64,000 nt of DNA from Massospora cicadina (Eukaryota; Entomophthoromycota; Entomophthoromycetes; Entomophthorales; Entomophthoraceae), in assembly GCA_022478985.1 (NCBI GenBank), contig JAKSZP010005648.1, positions 22,980 to 86,979 on the forward strand, read 5' to 3'. A program made the translations under genes and the position numbers. The notes beneath the pieces were generated by a model that worked only from the letters and a program-made list of their open reading frames with translations, ran no database searches and was not told the DNA's origin. Shown here in pieces: positions 25,145-36,840 of the stretch (position 1 is the first letter of the stretch; every line of letters starts with the position of its first letter).

Positions 25145-26371
25145 TTACAGCAGGGCATACAAGGATTTGAAAAAGCTTGGGGAGAAGGGGATGGCGTGGG
25201 CTCCAAACCAGACTTTGGAGAGGAGCATAGAGTTGGGTAAAACAACCCTGCCAGTAAGGGAAGTAGGGTGGGCTCTGAGGGAGGCGATGCGCTTTGTCAC
25301 GTTGTCTAGAATACAACTCTCCATTACTACTGATGCATACCCGCCTGCCTCCACCCACACGCCCAGATGGTGGAACAGCCCTATGGTAGGGCGTGGCACG
25401 AAGGGGAGCACCAGTGGGGTGGTGTGGGGTGAGCTGGGAGGGCGAGCACGTGAGCGAGCAGATGGGCTGGGCTGGGCACTGGTTGCTGGGGCCCAGCAGG
25501 TTTGATACCGACCAAGGAGGATGATTTCGGATTTGGAAGCGTTCAGTGCAGCATTACTTACCCGGGAATACTCCTGGATGAGAGCTTCAAGTGCGCGTGA
25601 ATTTTTATTATTAGACACCCCCACCACGCAGTCATCTGCAAATGCCATCATATTGACTGGGGCTTGGCCTGGCACATGGACCCCAGTGAGTTGGGCATTC
25701 ATGTTTCGAAGTAGTGGGTCAAGGCTGAAGCAGTATAAGAGTGGGCTAAGGGGATCCCCTTGTCGCAAGCCCGTTTGAGGGAGGACTACTTCCATTAGGA
25801 AGCCAGGGCCACATACTGCCATTGTTGCAGATTCCGTGAGCAGCATCTCCCATTTGATGAAGCGAAGGGGTAAGCAGAATTGATGGAGGCAGGCCCTGAG
25901 GTATTCCCAGTTTACTCTATCATAGGCCTTCTGTTAGTCCAAGAATACAAGTGCCCCAGAGGCTGTGGACTGGAATGCGTTAGCCACAGAGTGCACGTTG
26001 TCCCAAATTGACCTTCTGGGTATGAAACCGAATTGTTCTGGGGAGATGGTGGCAGATGCTACAATCCCTAAATGGTTAGCCATGATTTTTGTTAAAATTT
26101 TTGTATCCATGTTAGTTAAAGAAATGGGGTGCCAGTTGGCTAAGTATAGCTTGTCCCCTTTCTTGAAGAGTGTGACGGTGAAGGCCTCTTGTCCTCCTGG
26201 TAGGAGGCGCGTTTCCAGAAGGCTCTGGTTAAGTGAGGCAAGCAGTAGTGGGGATATATATTTGAAGTACTTTTTATAGAATTCAAATGGAATGCCATCT
26301 GGGCCTGGGCATTTCCAGTTTGGTGCACCGCGGATGGCTGTCCATAGTTCATTCGGAGTAATCAAATTCAT
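25145..26371 (-). pseudogene. LINE ORF2 reverse transcriptase, one in-frame stop
   Basis: One reading frame covers about 400 codons, broken only by TAA at 25,934-25,936. Motifs in order are PGPDGIPFEFYK, ANWHPISLTNMD, EQFGFIPRRSIWDN, then after the stop KAYDRVNWEYL, GLRQGDPLSPLLYC and the catalytic AFADDCVVGV. FADD at 25,631-25,642 has both aspartates. NASKSEIILLG follows. These are the RT blocks of a non-LTR element and all key residues seen are present. Without the stop the domain would be intact. Frame changes upstream and downstream separate it from the endonuclease and the C-terminus. Confidence 0.9.
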
Positions 26372-26519
26372 TATTTCCGGGTATCAGGAAACAGTGCAGA
26401 TGTGGGTTTGATCGAGAAATTCTGCCACTTCAGCTGGCTTTATTGGACCAGAACGGATTAACTCAGAGTAATACTTTTGTGTTTCGATTGCAACTTTGGC
26501 TGGCATATCTGCGATGGAA

Positions 26520-27720
26520 TCATCTGATCTTTGCACCTGTGTTCAGGCCACGCTCTGGTGTGGTGCAAATTTTTTTTAAAAAATATGCGGTGCACTTGTC
26601 GCCCTCTGTAATGCGTTTGGCCCTGTACTGAACACAAACCCAATGTTTGTGTTGACTTTTGAGTGCATTGAGGTGGGCGGCTGCTTCCACCCACTTCTGG
26701 CCCCATGCAGGGCTGTATCCTGTGGCTGGGATGTTGGACTCCAGGTGTGCCAACTCTTCCAGAGCGCGCGAGATAACAGCTAATGTGGCTCGTGAGCATT
26801 GGGAGGAGAGGTGGCAAGAGTGGCAGATGTTATCCTCTTTGAAGGTTGCCCATGTGGAGATGGGGTCCACACAAAACGGTGTAACAAACTCTTTTGCCAA
26901 AGTTGCTGATTCCACCCAAGTGGAAAATCCTGGCGATGCGAGCTCAAAGGGGCGGATTTTGCACCAATGTGGGGCCTTAGCCACTGTGACAGGTAGGTGG
27001 TAGGTTATTGAGACCAGCTGGTGGTCGGAGAATTCAATTTTCATTGTTTAGAAGTGGGAAATGTGAGGTTAGAATTTAGCGGCATAAGGATAAGGCTAAT
27101 GGGTCATGGACCTTAATTGGCCGTTGAGGACGTGGGGTTGCATCATGTTTTTGAGCAGCGGGGCTCACTGCGGCAGTGCATCCATTAACCCAAGGGTGGC
27201 CTTTAGAACGTGAAGTTCTATGTGACCCTAGGGGGCATGGGAGGAGGAAGGCCAACAGTCCGTTGGTGTGTTTAGCCAACAGTTCATATTGCTGACTACA
27301 AAAGGGTCTGGGGGTAATGGGAGGGATTTGACCAATGAGAAAAATTCCTGACATTCTTGTGCACAGGTTGGGGCATAGATGTTGATGATAGCATGTGCCA
27401 CTTTGGCCTGCGAGAAAGTGACAATGAGGACTCAGCCATTGAGGAAGGATTCCAACAAAAAATTTAAAAATTGTTTTTCTGAACTAGCACCCCACAGTGC
27501 TCTGACCAAAAGGATAGGGATGGGAGGAGCATGGTTTTCCAAGCATCCTCGGAACCTTGTGAACAGTGGGACTCCTGGATGGCCAAAATATCCACAGGTA
27601 AATTTTTTTTGTAAAAAACTCAGTTTTTTAGCCCAGGACGGCGAGGCCTTGAGTCCGGCGATAAATATGTCCCTAAAGTGAAGGTTTCCCCCATCACACC
27701 TTAGGTGAGAGGGGGTGGGC
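26520..27720 (-). pseudogene. LINE ORF2 apurinic-type endonuclease
   Basis: The endonuclease is spread over several frames. The catalytic-glutamate motif DILAIQESH is at 27,566-27,592. AHAIINIYAPT follows near 27,370-27,400, and the end reads EFSDHQLVS near 27,010-27,035, the S-D-H motif near the end of this nuclease fold. The frame continuing to 26,520 (174 codons) is the linker to the RT. The enzyme would nick target DNA to start reverse transcription. Several frameshifts disable it. Confidence 0.8.
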
Positions 27721-27899
27721 ACCCAGTCCCACTAGCCTCCTCTAGATCCCCACAGGCCTTCACAGCAGTGCAGGTGTTTTGCAGCAATGCTATTGGTAGT
27801 TTTGTTGATTTTAGCAGAAAGGTTCGCGTTGGCTTTTGCCTTCACTTTTTGTTTCCCCAACGTCGAACAAGTTTTTTGTGGTGCGGAGGAGTTTGGTGC

Positions 27900-29109
27900 A
27901 CCAACGATGGGGTCAAAGAAAAATTTCAGGTATTGGACCCCAAGTCAGTTTTGACCAGAGCTTGGTTGCAAAGTTCAGGTGAAATCGAGTCACCCATCAG
28001 ATCCTCAGATTGGGTGGCCCAATTGGCATGGGCTTCCCAATTTGATTGTTGATGGATTCCTGAGTTGCTTCCACCGCAAAGGTTTTGATGTCCTCCTGGC
28101 GTTGGGAGTGTGGGATAGCGGTGGTGACTTTGGCCGCTTCCTTGGCCGTGGCCTTGCGGGCCTGCTTGGCCTTCTTCCACTCTTGTGGGGAAATAGGTTT
28201 TACCCGTAGGTAGCAGCCTTGTGCTCCCCACGGGAAAGCCTCTTTGGTGCTTGTGGTTGGTTCATAGTGTGCCTCTCCACTGGTCATGGCCGCTGAGAGT
28301 GTTCTTGGAATGTGATGCCCTCCTTGGTGGGGCATGCAAGTGCCTTATTGCAAACGCGTCACAGTGGGTGCAGATGGGGGGCGCGCTGTCCACGGTTACC
28401 CAGAAAGGGTGAGTGGTATGCCCTTCAATATTAATATATGTGGAGTGCAGGATCTGGGTTAGGTCCTTTGCGATCTCCTCAGTTGGGGTCAGAACTGCGA
28501 TGGCTTTGCCGGTGCACAGGTGTGGCATCAGCGTAAAGCGTTGCATCTTAAAAATTTGTATTTCGCCATAAACAGTGAGACCATATTTCAGGTACTGCTC
28601 CAAAATGGCACGTTTTACCAAAGTAGGCAAAAAGTCAAACGTGAGGAAAATTTGGTTTGATTTTGTCCATCTGGTGCATTTGGTTTCAACGACCTGTTGC
28701 CCTTCAGGGAGGTCAATCACTATGCGCACCACAGCAGCTTCGTCTGCTGCCTCCTTGTTTTCAAAACCGAGGTCCAGCCAACCATGTGACATGGAGTGAG
28801 GTGCAACATACACCGCGGTCAGGAAAAAAGTGTGCACATCCCCACAAAATTTTTCCCATAGAGCTGTTTGTTGGATGTCCAGAAACACATGGACTCCATA
28901 TTCCACCAACAAGAGTGGTTGAGAATGCGGCGTGTTGATGTACTGGTTGCATCATGCTTGCCAAGTGAGGATTTCTGGGGAAATAGTGACCGCCAGTTTT
29001 TTATATTTTTTTCTATTCCGCCAGTTTCTCTGGGGCGTTTTTGAACGTTTGAGGCCGCGGGCCTGCCAGCTGTTCCTCTTACCTTGCTTTCCCTACTGCT
29101 CCCTGACAT
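27900..29109 (-). pseudogene. LINE ORF1 (RNA-binding protein), frameshifted
   Basis: The frame opens at 29,109 with a basic, serine-rich start, MSGSSRESKVRG. It shifts frame near 28,915-28,960 into a 216-codon open frame (28,262-28,912) with WLDLGFENKEAADEA and PFWVTVDSAPPICTHCDAF. It shifts again near 28,330 into 27,997-28,335, which has a lysine-rich stretch, EWKKAKQARKATAKEA. The C-x2-C start of a zinc knuckle lies just before the second shift, and its remaining H and C lie in the next frame. This fits a LINE ORF1 coat protein. Confidence 0.75.
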
Positions 29110-29203
29110 GGGTGCAGATTAATCTCCTCTGTGAGATTATTAAACTAGAATCAGGCTTGAATTGAATAAGTTGCAAAAGTGATTGCAACGAGAGAGAAAA
29201 GTT

Positions 29204-29426
29204 TATATTCAGAAGTTTAAGCAGTAACATATTTCATATATTTTTTACTTCTATTGAAGAGTTGAAAGGATGGTTGCCCTTGTCTATTTTCTCAAGCAGT
29301 CTTAAGAGTATACCTGAGTGGGTTGTAGCTGGTTATAGAGAAAATTTGACTGCCTAGTTGCCTTTATAAATCTAGAAATATTCGTTATTCTTACAGAAAA
29401 AATATAACCTGTGCAGTAGATTTATC
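29204..29426 (+). repeat. right LTR of element E, second part
   Basis: The LTR resumes after the LINE. It holds GCCCTTGTCTATTTTCTCAAG and ends near GTGCAGTAGATTTATCA, paralleling 20,440-20,650. Its first 17 bases (29,204-29,220) are the second copy of the LINE target-site duplication. Confidence 0.75.
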
Positions 29427-29674
29427 AATAAAGTTTAAAATGGGTTTTTACAAGCTAATCATAACAACTACCTCTTTCTCTTGGAATACCCCAACATTAT
29501 AAGCATTAAATTTTGTACTATAGTATTCTATTCTCAAATGCTCATATCAGAAGCACATGTGCACATGGATAAACTTGTCCCATACTTAACAATTTAAGCT
29601 TTTATAAGTCAAGGGCAACATCAATACTCATATAGGTTTAATTATAAAAAATTGCAACATTAACACATTTTTGA

Positions 29675-29679
29675 CTACT
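29675..29679. repeat. target-site duplication of element D, left (CTACT)
   Basis: CTACT directly before the left LTR, repeated perfectly at 31,620-31,624. Confidence 0.85.
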
Positions 29680-30361
29680 TGTAACGAATGGGATTAGTCC
29701 AATTGTTACATTTTGACTCAGGTTCAGATTTTCCAAATCCTGAGTTGAATCACTTAAAAGATTTTTGGTTTTGGGTTTGGTTTGGATCTGGGTTGTGCCT
29801 ATCCTGGGCCATACTTTAGACTTTCAAGAGCTTAAAGAATGATGTGTTGGTTTGGATCCACAAGAGGGCAACTCCAATAGTTCAAACCTGCTCAAGTCTG
29901 AACTTTATCTAAAATTCTATTTCTCTCTAGAGTTTTCATCCTAAGCTGGGTTACTCCTGTGGCTCTAAGGCAACGCTTACCTTGTCTTATGGAAGGCTGC
30001 GATACATCAAGCTTTTGTCACATGAACAAAAACTTGAGTACTTTGGGGCTTGATTTCCCCTGATTATCATGTCTTTTACTAATGCGATCATGGCACCTAA
30101 CTATCAAGATCTTCTCAAGAGCGGCATTTTTATTCAATAATAAATAGAACGAGGTTAATTCCAGGGCTTTCTACCTTGCTTAACTATTTTATCTTTTTTC
30201 TCACTTTGAGTCTTCCTCTTTCAGAGGTTAATTGGTCAGTTTCATGAGGCACTAAAGCTTACATTGAGAGTCTAACCTCTGTTAGATATTCATTTCGCGT
30301 CCTATATTGGCGAATTGAAGGCAAAATGACACTCAAAATAAGGGAGTTTTCTAACATTACA
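29680..30361 (+). repeat. left LTR of element D
   Basis: It starts TGTAACGAATGGGAT and ends AACATTACA. It shares GAGCTGGGTTACTCCTG-like, TTTTGTCAC and TGAACAAAAA words with the right LTR. Confidence 0.9.
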
Positions 30362-30945
30362 TAGATCTGAACCAAAATTTGCATTTAGAATTCCACTAAT
30401 TCCCAGTTTGGCTGACCTCAGTGGTTGCATCAGGCTCCAGTTGTTGAGTAGCCAGCACCAGTGGAGCTGGTGATGGATGGCCATCCCTGGATCTGAAGTG
30501 ATCTCTGCTCAAATCCCAGTGGGGCCTCCCCTCACCAGGGATCTGGTTGGCAGTGAGGGTACCTGTCCCAGAAAGGCTCCCTCAAAAACAGACAGTCCCA
30601 CTTGAAAGGGTCAGCTGTTTAACTGAACTGGACCATGTTGCCTCTCGTGTTTCTATTGGAGATAGCATCTTCCTTGGCAAAATGGGAAGACCATCGCTAA
30701 CATAGGCGTGAGAAGGGAACACATCCCAGCCAAGCGCTGAGAATGTTTTCCTGTGCCATGTGGGCTGATTCCAGTAGCCAAGTTCCAACTTGCCTCGCCA
30801 ATTGTCCCTCCCCGTGAGGAGTCCAGATTTTATTCTAGACAATTTTTTTCTGAGGCTCAAGGTAACTCGCCACAGGAAGCCCTAATAATGGTGGCCTCCC
30901 ACTATGGGGCTCCCTCTTATGTGGGCCCTTCTCTAGCGGGAGTAA
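30362..30945. other. interior of element D, no coding domain
   Basis: Two overlapping open frames, 30,582-30,860 (minus, 92 codons) and 30,753-30,950 (plus, 65 codons), have no recognised domain. The second ends in the right LTR. A GCGGGAG purine tract lies just before the right LTR. The primer-binding site shared by GyB, GyC, GyD and E was not found after the left LTR. Confidence 0.6.
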
Positions 30946-31619
30946 TGTAATGAATGGGATAAATTTGATCATTACATTTTGACCCAAGTTCAGATTTTTT
31001 TGAATCCCAAGTTGAATAGATTAGAGGTTTTTGGTTTGAGTTTTGTTTGGTTGGTGGGCTATGCCAAGCCTGAGCCATTCTTTAGGCTATCAAGAGCTTA
31101 AATAATGGTTTAGGTAGGCTCCCTAGAGGGATGACCTTAAAGGTTGAACCCTCCAATTCTGAACGTCATTCAGAATTCTCTTTCTCTCTGTAGTTTTCAA
31201 CCTGAGCTGGGTTACTCCTGTGGCTCTATGGCCATACTTGCCTTGTCTTATAGCAGGCCGCAATGAATCAAGTTTTTGTCACGTGAACAAAAAATTGTTT
31301 TTTGGTGCTTGAACTGCCCTAATTTACCTTTCTTTTACTTAGTGTACTCGTGGCTACTAATAATCAGGAACCTCTCTATGCAGCATTTTTATTTGGTAAT
31401 AGATAAAATGAGGTTTATTTCAGGGCTTTTTACCTCAATTATTATTTCTTCTCTTTTCTCACTAAAGTTAGCCTAATCCAAAGGGTTAATTGGTTAGCTG
31501 CTGAGGCACTCGATTACCTTGAGAGTCCAACCCCGCGTTAGATATTCTTTTTGCCATAAAAATTAGCGTCAAATTAAAGCAATAGGCGTTTGGAAACAAG
31601 GAGTTTTCTGACCGTCACA
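30946..31619 (+). repeat. right LTR of element D
   Basis: It starts TGTAATGAATGGGAT and ends GTCACA. It is collinear with 29,680-30,361. Confidence 0.9.
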
Positions 31620-31624
31620 CTACT
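31620..31624. repeat. target-site duplication of element D, right (CTACT)
   Basis: Perfect copy of 29,675-29,679. Confidence 0.85.
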
Positions 31625-34600
31625 AATAATCATTTCACGCATGAAATTACAGGTTAAGTAACTATTATTGACTTAAAATTATTGCGTCTACAGGATATCT
31701 CTTAGTATAGACCTCTTCCTCTAAAATTTTAGATAAGAATTGTCCAAATTGACAGAAAACGCTGAGAGATGTTTCATATGAGGCAGACTGTAACCGCAAA
31801 CCCCATCTTTACTGGTTCACATGATTAGCGAAATATGGACCATTTATATAATTTGAAATCCAACTAGAACTCAAGCCAAACTAAGCCCTTGACTTAAGAT
31901 TCATTAATACATCAAAGTATACTGTATTTAAAATTGACATTGATGCCTTGATCCAGGCTAATGATAAACCAGGACTTGAGCAGATTCCTTCCTCAAACAT
32001 ATGGATGAAGCAAATGACCAAATTTGCAATAAGGGGCATCAGAATTATCAATTAGATACATCCAAGATTATGTGCTGAAGAGTTCACAATCTATAGCAAA
32101 AAATTAGATATAAAAAATCTTTTGTTAGGATTTTCATCACAAGATTGATATAAATGAAAAAGAGATCAACGATGAGAAATATCATTGTAGTAGAGACAAA
32201 AATGGGTTACATTGAAGAGCTCTAAAAAACCAAGAAGTTTATGGATGTGAATACGTGAGTAGTGACAGTAAATCACAGTAAGAATTCGTCTTTCTATCTG
32301 GAGACTGAACATGTAGTTACTGCTACACCATTGGAATTTTACAAAGCACAACTTAAAATCCAGGAGAACTAAACGCTACCTACATTTCATTTAATTCCTC
32401 AGTCCAGTACCACTTGCCCAATTTCTGAGGTGCAGCCATTTATGTAAGACCCCATAGCTTGGATGATATGAAACTTTTGCGTTGACAAGCTACTCCTCTT
32501 TAGCTGAGAAGGAAATTTGTAAGAGCTCTTTAACGCCTTAAGAATAGTGTGAAAGGGGCTTTAGGCTGGCATTGATCCAACTTATTAATTTCTACTTTGA
32601 CGTTAAAAAGCAGAACAAAGAGTACATTACTTAGATAAAATCTTTGTGTTTTTATCACAAATTAAGTCAGAAAACGTTGAATATTTTTGAAGGAGGTGAT
32701 AAGATGTCACAGCAAAATATAAATTCCTAATTATTATTTTTTAGTAAAAGATATCTTTACCAAATTTGAAAACAGTTTTACTCAAGAAACTCAAACTTTT
32801 TAGGTTGGGACCACCTAGTGCTAAAAAAGAGGCTTATAAAGATGTCAGCGAAGGAATACTTTCTGAAGTGGATGTTGAAGCAGCAATGACGTTGGCTGTG
32901 AAAACCCATCAAGAGCTCTTTAATTTGATGGCTAAAGTTTTACAAGGGGACTTAGCACTACTTAATATAAGCAATTATCTAAGCCAATTGTACTCTGTGT
33001 TACAGCCTCTATATGTAAGACGGAAGCCACCTAACATTACTTCATTTCCAGCGGTATTTTTTTAAAAACTCTATATTACTCATAAACAAAGTTCAAGTTT
33101 GAGCCACATATGACTACCAAAGATTTAATTTATCCCAGATATCTTTCTATGAGTGTAGATAGAAGGGTCACTATGCAATAAATTGTCATATAAAAATGAG
33201 TATAAGTGGTTCATCCACCACATCACAATATGTGAAATGTATGATGGAGTAGTGAAGGGACTTTTCCTGCCAACACAACCGTGACAGTCCCACTTAAGAG
33301 CAAAAAAACTTATAAAATGAGCCTAACTTAATCAATTGTCTGCTATATAAAAAGTATTTGAAAATGTTCATGTAGTACCTAAACACAGGCTTAAAGAATA
33401 ACAGCACAGAAAGCACACTAAGAAAGTGCTAATCTCATACATATTAAATTTAGAATGAAGTTCTGCCAATGACCCCTTTTCCACTGAAGTTATAGCTTTA
33501 TAAGGCGTTTATATGTTATCCCAATAGATATGATATCCAAAGTTAACCTCAAATGAGAGGCAGTATCAAGCTCCACTTGGCAAGAAGGATTCTTTGGACA
33601 TACATGTACCAACAACCATTATAAAATCTTATCCTAATATACCTTCTTTGACATATTTAAGGCAAAAATAAAGATTTAAATTATCATGTATATTGATCCA
33701 CTGGTAAAGTTTTTATATAAAAGTATGATGAACAAGATGTTACTAAAGCTGGAATACAGTCTATATAGAATATATGAAATTTCTGGGTTATAGTGTACTG
33801 TATACAAAGGATCTTACAGCTTGATGCCACTATATTTTGGATAAATTTCAGCAACAGCATCCGCAATTATACTATCAAACCAATGTTATAATATTTGATA
33901 AGTGATGTGTTCATTTGACGCGTTGGCGCCATATTAAATTATGTCAGATGAAACGTTTGAATTGCTAAGTTATAAGATACCAGCTTATTTTACAGTAATT
34001 TGCTTATTTGAATAATATGTTTACCCTTAGATAACAGGCTTAAAATTGTGACATGATTCACTGCTAAGAGCCAAACACCAGAGCCAGATTGCTGATCATT
34101 GTTAACAGTTTTATATGTAACAGCAGATCTCTCTGACATGATGTATGCATAGTTGCTCATTAGTTAGTACTCTAGTAATTCTCATTAGTAAAACTTAGAT
34201 TGATTTGGGTTTGGATAAGGATTATTTACCTGAAACTAAATCTAAACATCGGAATCTGCTACTTGCTGTAACCCTAGATCAGACCTTTGTCCCAAAAAAA
34301 GAAGAGCCAAAATAATGCTGAACTTCACATGGAGAGTGAAAAAGACTCCTTTCCTATATTAAAGATTTTTGTCTCCACCAGAACTTCAGGAAGATAGTGC
34401 CAAACCTGAGGATCAATACCCACGCTGAGCCGCACCCTTAAAGGTTTATAATTGTTTGCTTATATGATTAAATTAATTATATTCTTCTTAATACTCTGTC
34501 ACACCTTTAATTACTGCCATAGTTCATAGTAAAAAGTAAATAATATCCCATTAGGATAAACGCTTTATCTATTTCAACGTACAATCATTTATCTTATAAG

Positions 34601-34839
34601 AAACTGGCATACAAATTGAGATTTTCAAAAATCTCCACAGTTAAAGCAAGAAATGGATGAGATGCAAGCTAGTAATTATGGAAGAACGGCAAAATATACA
34701 AGAAAATTGTAAAACTGTTTTAATTTCCCTAGATCGTTGTATCAACCATAAAAGGCACAAGGAAGTAGGACATGGAGGGTTGCACAATACAATGGAATTC
34801 TTGAAGCTATATAATACTAGGAAAGTATAAATTTTTCCA
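31625..34839. other. AT-rich decayed DNA, possible upstream part of a gypsy relic
   Basis: The best open frame is 32,766-33,065 (plus, 99 codons), with EGILSEVDVEAAMTLAVK and FNLMAKVLQGDLALL. It is helical in character but not assigned to a family. No clear RT or RNase H motif was found, although an integrase relic follows at 34,840. Confidence 0.3.
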
Positions 34840-35290
34840 TCTAAACATTATAATGCTTTCATCAGTTCCAGGTGGAAAACCATTCCACAAGAGCACAGCC
34901 TACCACTTATGAAAAACCAAACTCACATGACAAACTGTGCCTATGGATGTTGTAGGACATCTACCAGCTGGCACAGGACAAGCTAAGAAAACTAAAGTGG
35001 CCATAGACCACCTGATGTAGATTTTGGAAGCACAAGCTGTTTATGACTTAGGCGTAGTAATTGTTGCTAGACTTCTCATACGTGTTTTACTAATGACTAT
35101 GTTGCCCATTATTCTATCTTACTGATAACAAAACTAACTTTGATTCCCATATTATACCTAAGACAAACAATATGATGGCGTTCCGTGTAGTATTAATGAC
35201 ACCTTATTGCACAAGTATTACTAAACTGTTGCGCAAGTCAATGGTTGCTTGGTGAACATCCCTAAATTATGGCGGCGGACTGGCCTTCAT
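34840..35290 (+). pseudogene. gypsy integrase core relic, related to GyD
   Basis: Plus-strand pieces read VPMDVVGHLPAG, KKTKVAIDHL, EAQAVYDLG and, in another frame, FDSHIIPKTNNMMAF. These parallel GyD, which has SIDVVGPLPTST, HIDLGAVTTA and [14 protein letters not shown] in the same order (51,890-52,140). The first Asp is present, but the second (in D-N-x-T-N) is hard to place because of frame changes. It is a worn fragment of an older relative of GyD. Confidence 0.7.
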
Positions 35291-35974
35291 ATTGGAGTCT
35301 ATTTCTACCCACCAACATATTTTTGAAAAAATATAAGCTATTTTAAACAACTTATAAAGATACTTTTACAGTTATTGTAAGGAATGTATCCAGTGTTACT
35401 TCATATGCTATATTACTGTCCTGAAATACCACTGAAGTGGACCAACTTGATTCTTGACAAACATAATTTCCAATTGATTAAACACTAGAACAAAGCCTAC
35501 TCCACAGATCTGGAAAATAATGTTATAGATAATGACTCTTTTCTATGGTTATGATCTAAGATCCCTAATTTGATATAGAAGCATAAATGCTGTATCATGT
35601 TGATTATGGTTTTGGACGTAAGAAATATCTAACACACATACAAACTTAGCATTGAAACTTTAAAGAATTACAATGAAGCTTAAATGCTAAAGAATCTTTC
35701 ATATGGGCGCATTGTCATTATGTTCCACGCTAAGTTTATTAGTCTATATAATCACAGTATTAATAAGAAAGAGGAAAATGAGAGAAAAAGAAGGGTTGAA
35801 GAGACAAAAGAGGAGAAATTTTGATAGTTTACACCAAATTGTTAACAGTTAGCATAGATTTATTTTAAGCTATGTAAGAAGCAATAGGTAATTTTTTAAA
35901 TTATTTAAGTAGCATACTCTGCTTTTCCTGCTTATCTTTATTACCAGTGTTTCTTTATGATTGCTTTATCATAC
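35291..35974. other. unassigned sequence before repeat X copy 2
   Basis: AT-rich, with no open frame of note. It may hold the rest of the integrase relic, but no motif is readable. Confidence 0.3.
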
Positions 35975-36437
35975 TGTAAGTCTCAGGAGATATCCCCTGG
36001 GTGTTGACTGGGCAATTTTCCCATTTCAGAGTAAAAAGGCACCCAAGAGGATGGCTGTACCCCTCGTTACTCAGAGCAATCCCGCTCACATTATAGATGA
36101 GCACTGGGTAACAGCTCTCCCACTTCAGATCCTGTTCCCAGTACCCACACTAGCCTCAGCAGAATTGTTACAAGGAATCAGTGAAATCTGAACCAAGATT
36201 GCCAAAATAAAATCAATTGTAAATAATTTGAGTGACAATCCACCTGATGCTCAGATTTTAAATGGTCAAAAAGGTATGAAGACTGATCTATCAGCTGGAA
36301 TGCCTGACAGTTGTAATTCAATTAACATGATGATAGGAAAAATCTCTCCCCTCCCAAATCTGTCAGGCATCACCCCCGATGGACAGCTTCCTGCTAACAA
36401 ATTGGGTGTTGCGCCTGATGCAATGCTATTGACTTAA
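35961..36437 (+). pseudogene. reading frame of repeat X, function unknown
   Basis: One frame runs from 35,961 to 36,437 with one stop run (TGA at 36,189). It carries RMAVPLVTQSNPAHIIDEHW, then PVPTLASAELL, DAQILNGQKGMKTD and PLPNLSGITPDGQLPANKLG. Copy 1 keeps the same frame order. The peptide is rich in Pro, Ser and Asn and has no motif I know. It may be an element protein such as a coat or gag. Alternatives are a decayed host gene captured by the repeat, or chance openness. Confidence 0.45.
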
Positions 36438-36840
36438 TGAATGACCCAGCAATTGAGCACAGGTGGGTTGGGCGTCCCAAACCCATTCCCAACCAAATGG
36501 GCCCACCCCTATGTGGAGTGGCCTTGGGGGATTCCCGCTGCTCATCAGGCTAAACGCCGTTGCACCAACCATCTAAATGTAGTCAAGTCTTGGTTCAGGC
36601 GTTTGAGGTCAAACTGACAGCGACTCAGCCTGCCACTGAATTTTGCAATGATGGTTCCCAAGGAACTAACCCGCCCATTCCCAATTAACTCTCCAGTTAG
36701 GTCAAATTTAGGGGACCTGATCCTGGCTTTGCTTTCCCCCAAATTGACTACTATTTGATCAGTCGCATTGCACTGAGAAAGTTGTTGGTCAGTTTTCTTT
36801 CCTAAACTTCCATTAAAAATTCTTCCCAAAAATTATTTTT
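35975..36840 (+). repeat. dispersed repeat family X, copy 2
   Basis: It matches 240-1152 of the opposite strand from the edge TGTAAGTCTCAGG onward. The pair is therefore an inverted repeat about 35 kb apart. Similarity is patchy but collinear over about 850 bases. The right edge is where the match with copy 1 fades; sequence after 36,840 is not shared. Confidence 0.7.

Larger units (their letters stand above)
23938..29203 (-). mobile_element. near-full-length LINE (non-LTR retrotransposon)
   Basis: The minus strand carries, in order, a short 5' leader, ORF1 with a zinc-knuckle region, an apurinic-type endonuclease, reverse transcriptase and a C-terminal CCHC knuckle, then a repeated AT tail. 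It is bounded by a 17-bp TSD inside the right LTR of element E. The 5.27-kb length and the presence of both ends argue that it is not 5'-truncated. It is richer in GC than its surroundings and less decayed than the gypsy elements, so it looks younger. The domain order resembles fungal Tad1-like and L1-like LINEs; the clade was not determined. Confidence 0.9.
19959..29426 (+). mobile_element. LTR retrotransposon E, pol mostly absent, carrying a LINE in its 3' LTR
   Basis: The left LTR (19,959 to about 20,650) matches 23,464-23,937 and then, after a LINE insertion, 29,204-29,426. The interior between the LTRs is only about 2.8 kb, and I can find no RT, RNase H or integrase motif in it. A primer-binding site shared with GyB, GyC and GyD lies at 20,666. 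Without the LINE the element is about 4.2 kb, like a large non-autonomous (LARD-type) derivative. LTR ends are approximate within about 15 bases and no clean TSD was found. Confidence 0.7.
29680..31619 (+). mobile_element. compact non-autonomous LTR retrotransposon D
   Basis: Two direct LTRs (682 and 674 bp) flank only 584 bp of interior, and a perfect 5-bp TSD CTACT flanks the whole. The interior has no gag, RT or integrase motif. At 1.94 kb it resembles TRIM-type elements, although its LTRs are longer than usual for that class. It would depend on proteins from another LTR element. Orientation is inferred from TGTAA...ACA ends and the purine tract before 30,946. Confidence 0.9.
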